Below, piece after piece: positions 15,045-16,376 of a stretch of DNA of 16,376 nt; position 1 is the first letter of the stretch, and each line of letters begins with the position of its first letter. The DNA is from JAZDKP01 sp043802925. Its GTDB lineage: Bacteria; Fibrobacterota; OXYB2-FULL-49-7; JAEUSG01. The notes below the pieces were generated by a model. It was not told where the DNA came from. It ran no database searches and saw nothing but the letters and a program-made list of their open reading frames with translations. The translations under genes and the position numbers were made by a program. The DNA is taken from contig JAZDKP010000152.1 of assembly GCA_043802925.1 (NCBI GenBank), positions 1-16,376 of the forward strand, given 5' to 3'.

Positions 15045-15158
15045 GTCGTTTCCTTGGTTAACACTGGAGTTGAAAAAAAGCAAACTTTCGTTTTAAGAAA
15101 AAAATATACTTAAATCGCATGTTAATCCTATGTTTTAAAAAATAAAAACAGGAATCAT

Positions 15159-15192
15159 CGAAAACCCGTGAAAACCGGGCCTGCGGTTTTCG
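15159..15192. other. Alternative hairpins in the bcp / SH3-protein divergent gap
   Basis: CGAAAACC (15159-15166) and the partly overlapping motif GAAAACC (15170-15176) can each pair with the single right arm at 15185-15192. This gives two mutually exclusive stems of 8 and 7 bp. CCCG and CGGG inside the region can also pair. The element lies upstream of the promoter candidate of the SH3 gene, so it is more likely a DNA site or part of a minus-strand leader than a leader for that gene. Function unknown. The rest of the 221-bp gap (15045-15265) is AT-rich with no further recognisable element. Confidence 0.35.
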
Positions 15193-15216
15193 CACCCGCG
15201 AATTTTACTTGCGCTT

Positions 15217-15243
15217 TTGCCATGAGGAAACGATTTTTATGAT
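15217..15243 (+). promoter_or_regulatory. Weak promoter candidate for the SH3-repeat protein
   Basis: TTGCCA (15217-15222) resembles a -35 box. TATGAT (15238-15243) resembles a -10 box but at a short 15-bp spacing; GATAAA (15241-15246) gives 18 bp. Transcription would start about 15 nt before the ATG at 15266, leaving room for the AAAAGGA ribosome site only. Confidence 0.3.
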
Positions 15244-15265
15244 AAATAAGATAAAAAGGAATCCC

Positions 15266-16376
15266 ATGAAAAAATATCTATTCATTCCGTTGGTGCTGGT
15301 TTTTGCCTTTGCCTTGTCCGCGCAGGAAAATGCCGTAAAGCCCGGAACGCTCAAAGTTTTGGCCAACGGCAATATCCGCAAGGAGGCCTCTAAGACGGGC
15401 GCGGTCGTTGAGGGGGCGAAAAAAGACGCGGTCATTTATTACACGGAACTGAAGGATGGATGGTATAAAATCACGGATGAAAACGGTAAAGAAAAAGGGT
15501 GGGTCACCAAAGGGGTCGTGAGCGAGCTGACACAGCCGTCCAAGGCTGAGGCGGTTGCTGAAACGCCTGCGGCTGAACCTGCGCCCGAGTCCGCGCCTGC
15601 CTCAACGCCCATGACCGGCAAAAAAATCAAGCTCACGTCCAACGGCAAGCTTCGGAAGACCGGCGCTGCCACGGGAGAAGCCATTCGTGTGGTGCCTAAG
15701 GATACGGTCATGGCTGTCTCCGAGCTTGCCGGCGACTGGTACCATGTGGTCGACAAGGGAGGCGCGGACATGGGATGGGTCTCCAAGACCGTGGCCGAGG
15801 AGTATTCAGATGAACTGCCGCCTGAGGCGGCTTCTGAGCCCGCTCCGGAACCCGCGCCTGCGGCCGCTCCTGCAACACCTAAGAAGATTAAGCTCATTTC
15901 CAACGGCAAGCTCCGTAAAACCGCTTCTTCGAGCGGGGAGGCCATCCGCGTGGTACCCAAGGACACGGTCATGCTGGTCACAGAGCTGAAAGGCGACTGG
16001 TACAAGGTCGTGGATGACATCGGGGCTGAAAAAGGGTGGGTTTCAAAGACAGTGGCCGAAGATTTTGTCGAAGCCGCGGTTCCGGCTGCGGCACCGCTTG
16101 TTGTTGCGGACACGACAAAACCGGCCGTGGATTCCACGGCTATCAAAGCCGCTGCGGATTCTGCCCTGAAGGCCGCGGCAGCACCGCCGGAGCCGCCCAA
16201 GCCCGTTGAACCCGCCATCGAGTCCGAGCCCATGGGCAAAAAGAGCTGCCGTACGTTTGATGATGTGAATTCCGTGCTTTCCGCTGGCATTGGAACGGTC
16301 ATGGATGCCTATGCCAGACTGCAGAAAACGGACAAGACTCTCAAGGGAAAGCTGACCGTCAGCTTTGTCATCATGA
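15266..16376 (+). CDS. Secreted SH3-repeat protein with AgmX/TonB-like C-terminal domain (3' end outside window)
   Basis: 370 residues are visible before the window edge. A signal peptide (MKKYLFIPLVLVFAFALSA, cleaved before Gln20) leads to three SH3b-like repeats at about residues 27-88, 119-180 and 206-267. Repeats 2 and 3 are about three-quarters identical and share GEAIRVVPKDTVM and GWVSKTVAE; repeat 1 is more diverged but keeps the DGWYKI and KGWVTK cores. Linkers rich in Pro, Ala and Glu join them. From about residue 327 the segment CRTFDDVNSVL to LKGKLTVSFVI resembles the start of the AgmX/PglI C-terminal, TonB-like domain. I infer an exported envelope protein, with SH3 units perhaps binding peptidoglycan. 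AAAAGGA lies 5 nt before the ATG. No stop is reached. Confidence 0.8.
   Translation, partial: MKKYLFIPLVLVFAFALSAQENAVKPGTLKVLANGNIRKEASKTGAVVEGAKKDAVIYYTELKDGWYKITDENGKEKGWVTKGVVSELTQPSKAEAVAETPAAEPAPESAPASTPMTGKKIKLTSNGKLRKTGAATGEAIRVVPKDTVMAVSELAGDWYHVVDKGGADMGWVSKTVAEEYSDELPPEAASEPAPEPAPAAAPATPKKIKLISNGKLRKTASSSGEAIRVVPKDTVMLVTELKGDWYKVVDDIGAEKGWVSKTVAEDFVEAAVPAAAPLVVADTTKPAVDSTAIKAAADSALKAAAAPPEPPKPVEPAIESEPMGKKSCRTFDDVNSVLSAGIGTVMDAYARLQKTDKTLKGKLTVSFVIM

Overview
The window is a gene-dense, GC-rich stretch of bacterial chromosome made of two converging transcription units. The sequence suggests a Gram-negative anaerobe with C1-folate metabolism: formate-tetrahydrofolate ligase, MetV/MetF-type methylene-THF reductase, corrinoid methyl transfer and a tetraheme c-type cytochrome. 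A monofunctional peptidoglycan transglycosylase and a secreted SH3-repeat protein with an AgmX/TonB-like C-terminus also fit a Gram-negative cell. The phylum cannot be fixed from the sequence alone; a Fibrobacterota-like or Desulfobacterota-like lineage is a guess.

Plus strand, 15-8857: a ROK-type regulator whose catalytic Asp is lost heads a methyl-branch gene cluster. The order is corrinoid protein, methyl-THF:corrinoid methyltransferase-like protein, Fhs, homocysteine S-methyltransferase domain protein, NarI/HdrE-like membrane cytochrome b, small HdrC-like two-cluster Fe-S protein, periplasmic tetraheme cytochrome c3, MetV and MetF. Formate would be activated by Fhs and one-carbon units reduced to methyl-THF by MetVF. 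The methyl group would then pass through the corrinoid protein, probably to homocysteine. The homocysteine, pterin and B12 modules of MetH are thus present as three separate proteins. The cytochrome b/Fe-S/c3 trio inserted before metVF looks like a membrane electron-transfer unit for the reductase. No folD and no CODH/acetyl-CoA synthase genes lie in the window.

Minus strand, 15044-8416: bcp, a catalytically intact ROK sugar kinase, ppx/GppA and ppk1 are tightly packed and look like one polyphosphate-centred operon. After a 224-bp gap comes mtgA, which seems to have its own promoter. The mtgA and metF reading frames run 442 nt into each other tail to tail.

Plus strand, 15266-end: a secreted protein with three SH3-like repeats and Pro/Ala/Glu-rich linkers, cut off by the window edge.

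Non-coding structure: a 69-bp double-hairpin repeat occurs in the 1865-2101 gap and again in the 9619-9842 gap, with a compensatory base change in one stem. A separate 12-bp REP-like hairpin lies at 1883-1911. A perfect 16-bp palindrome sits just upstream of the mtgA promoter candidate. No tRNA, rRNA, CRISPR array, transposase or prophage gene was seen.
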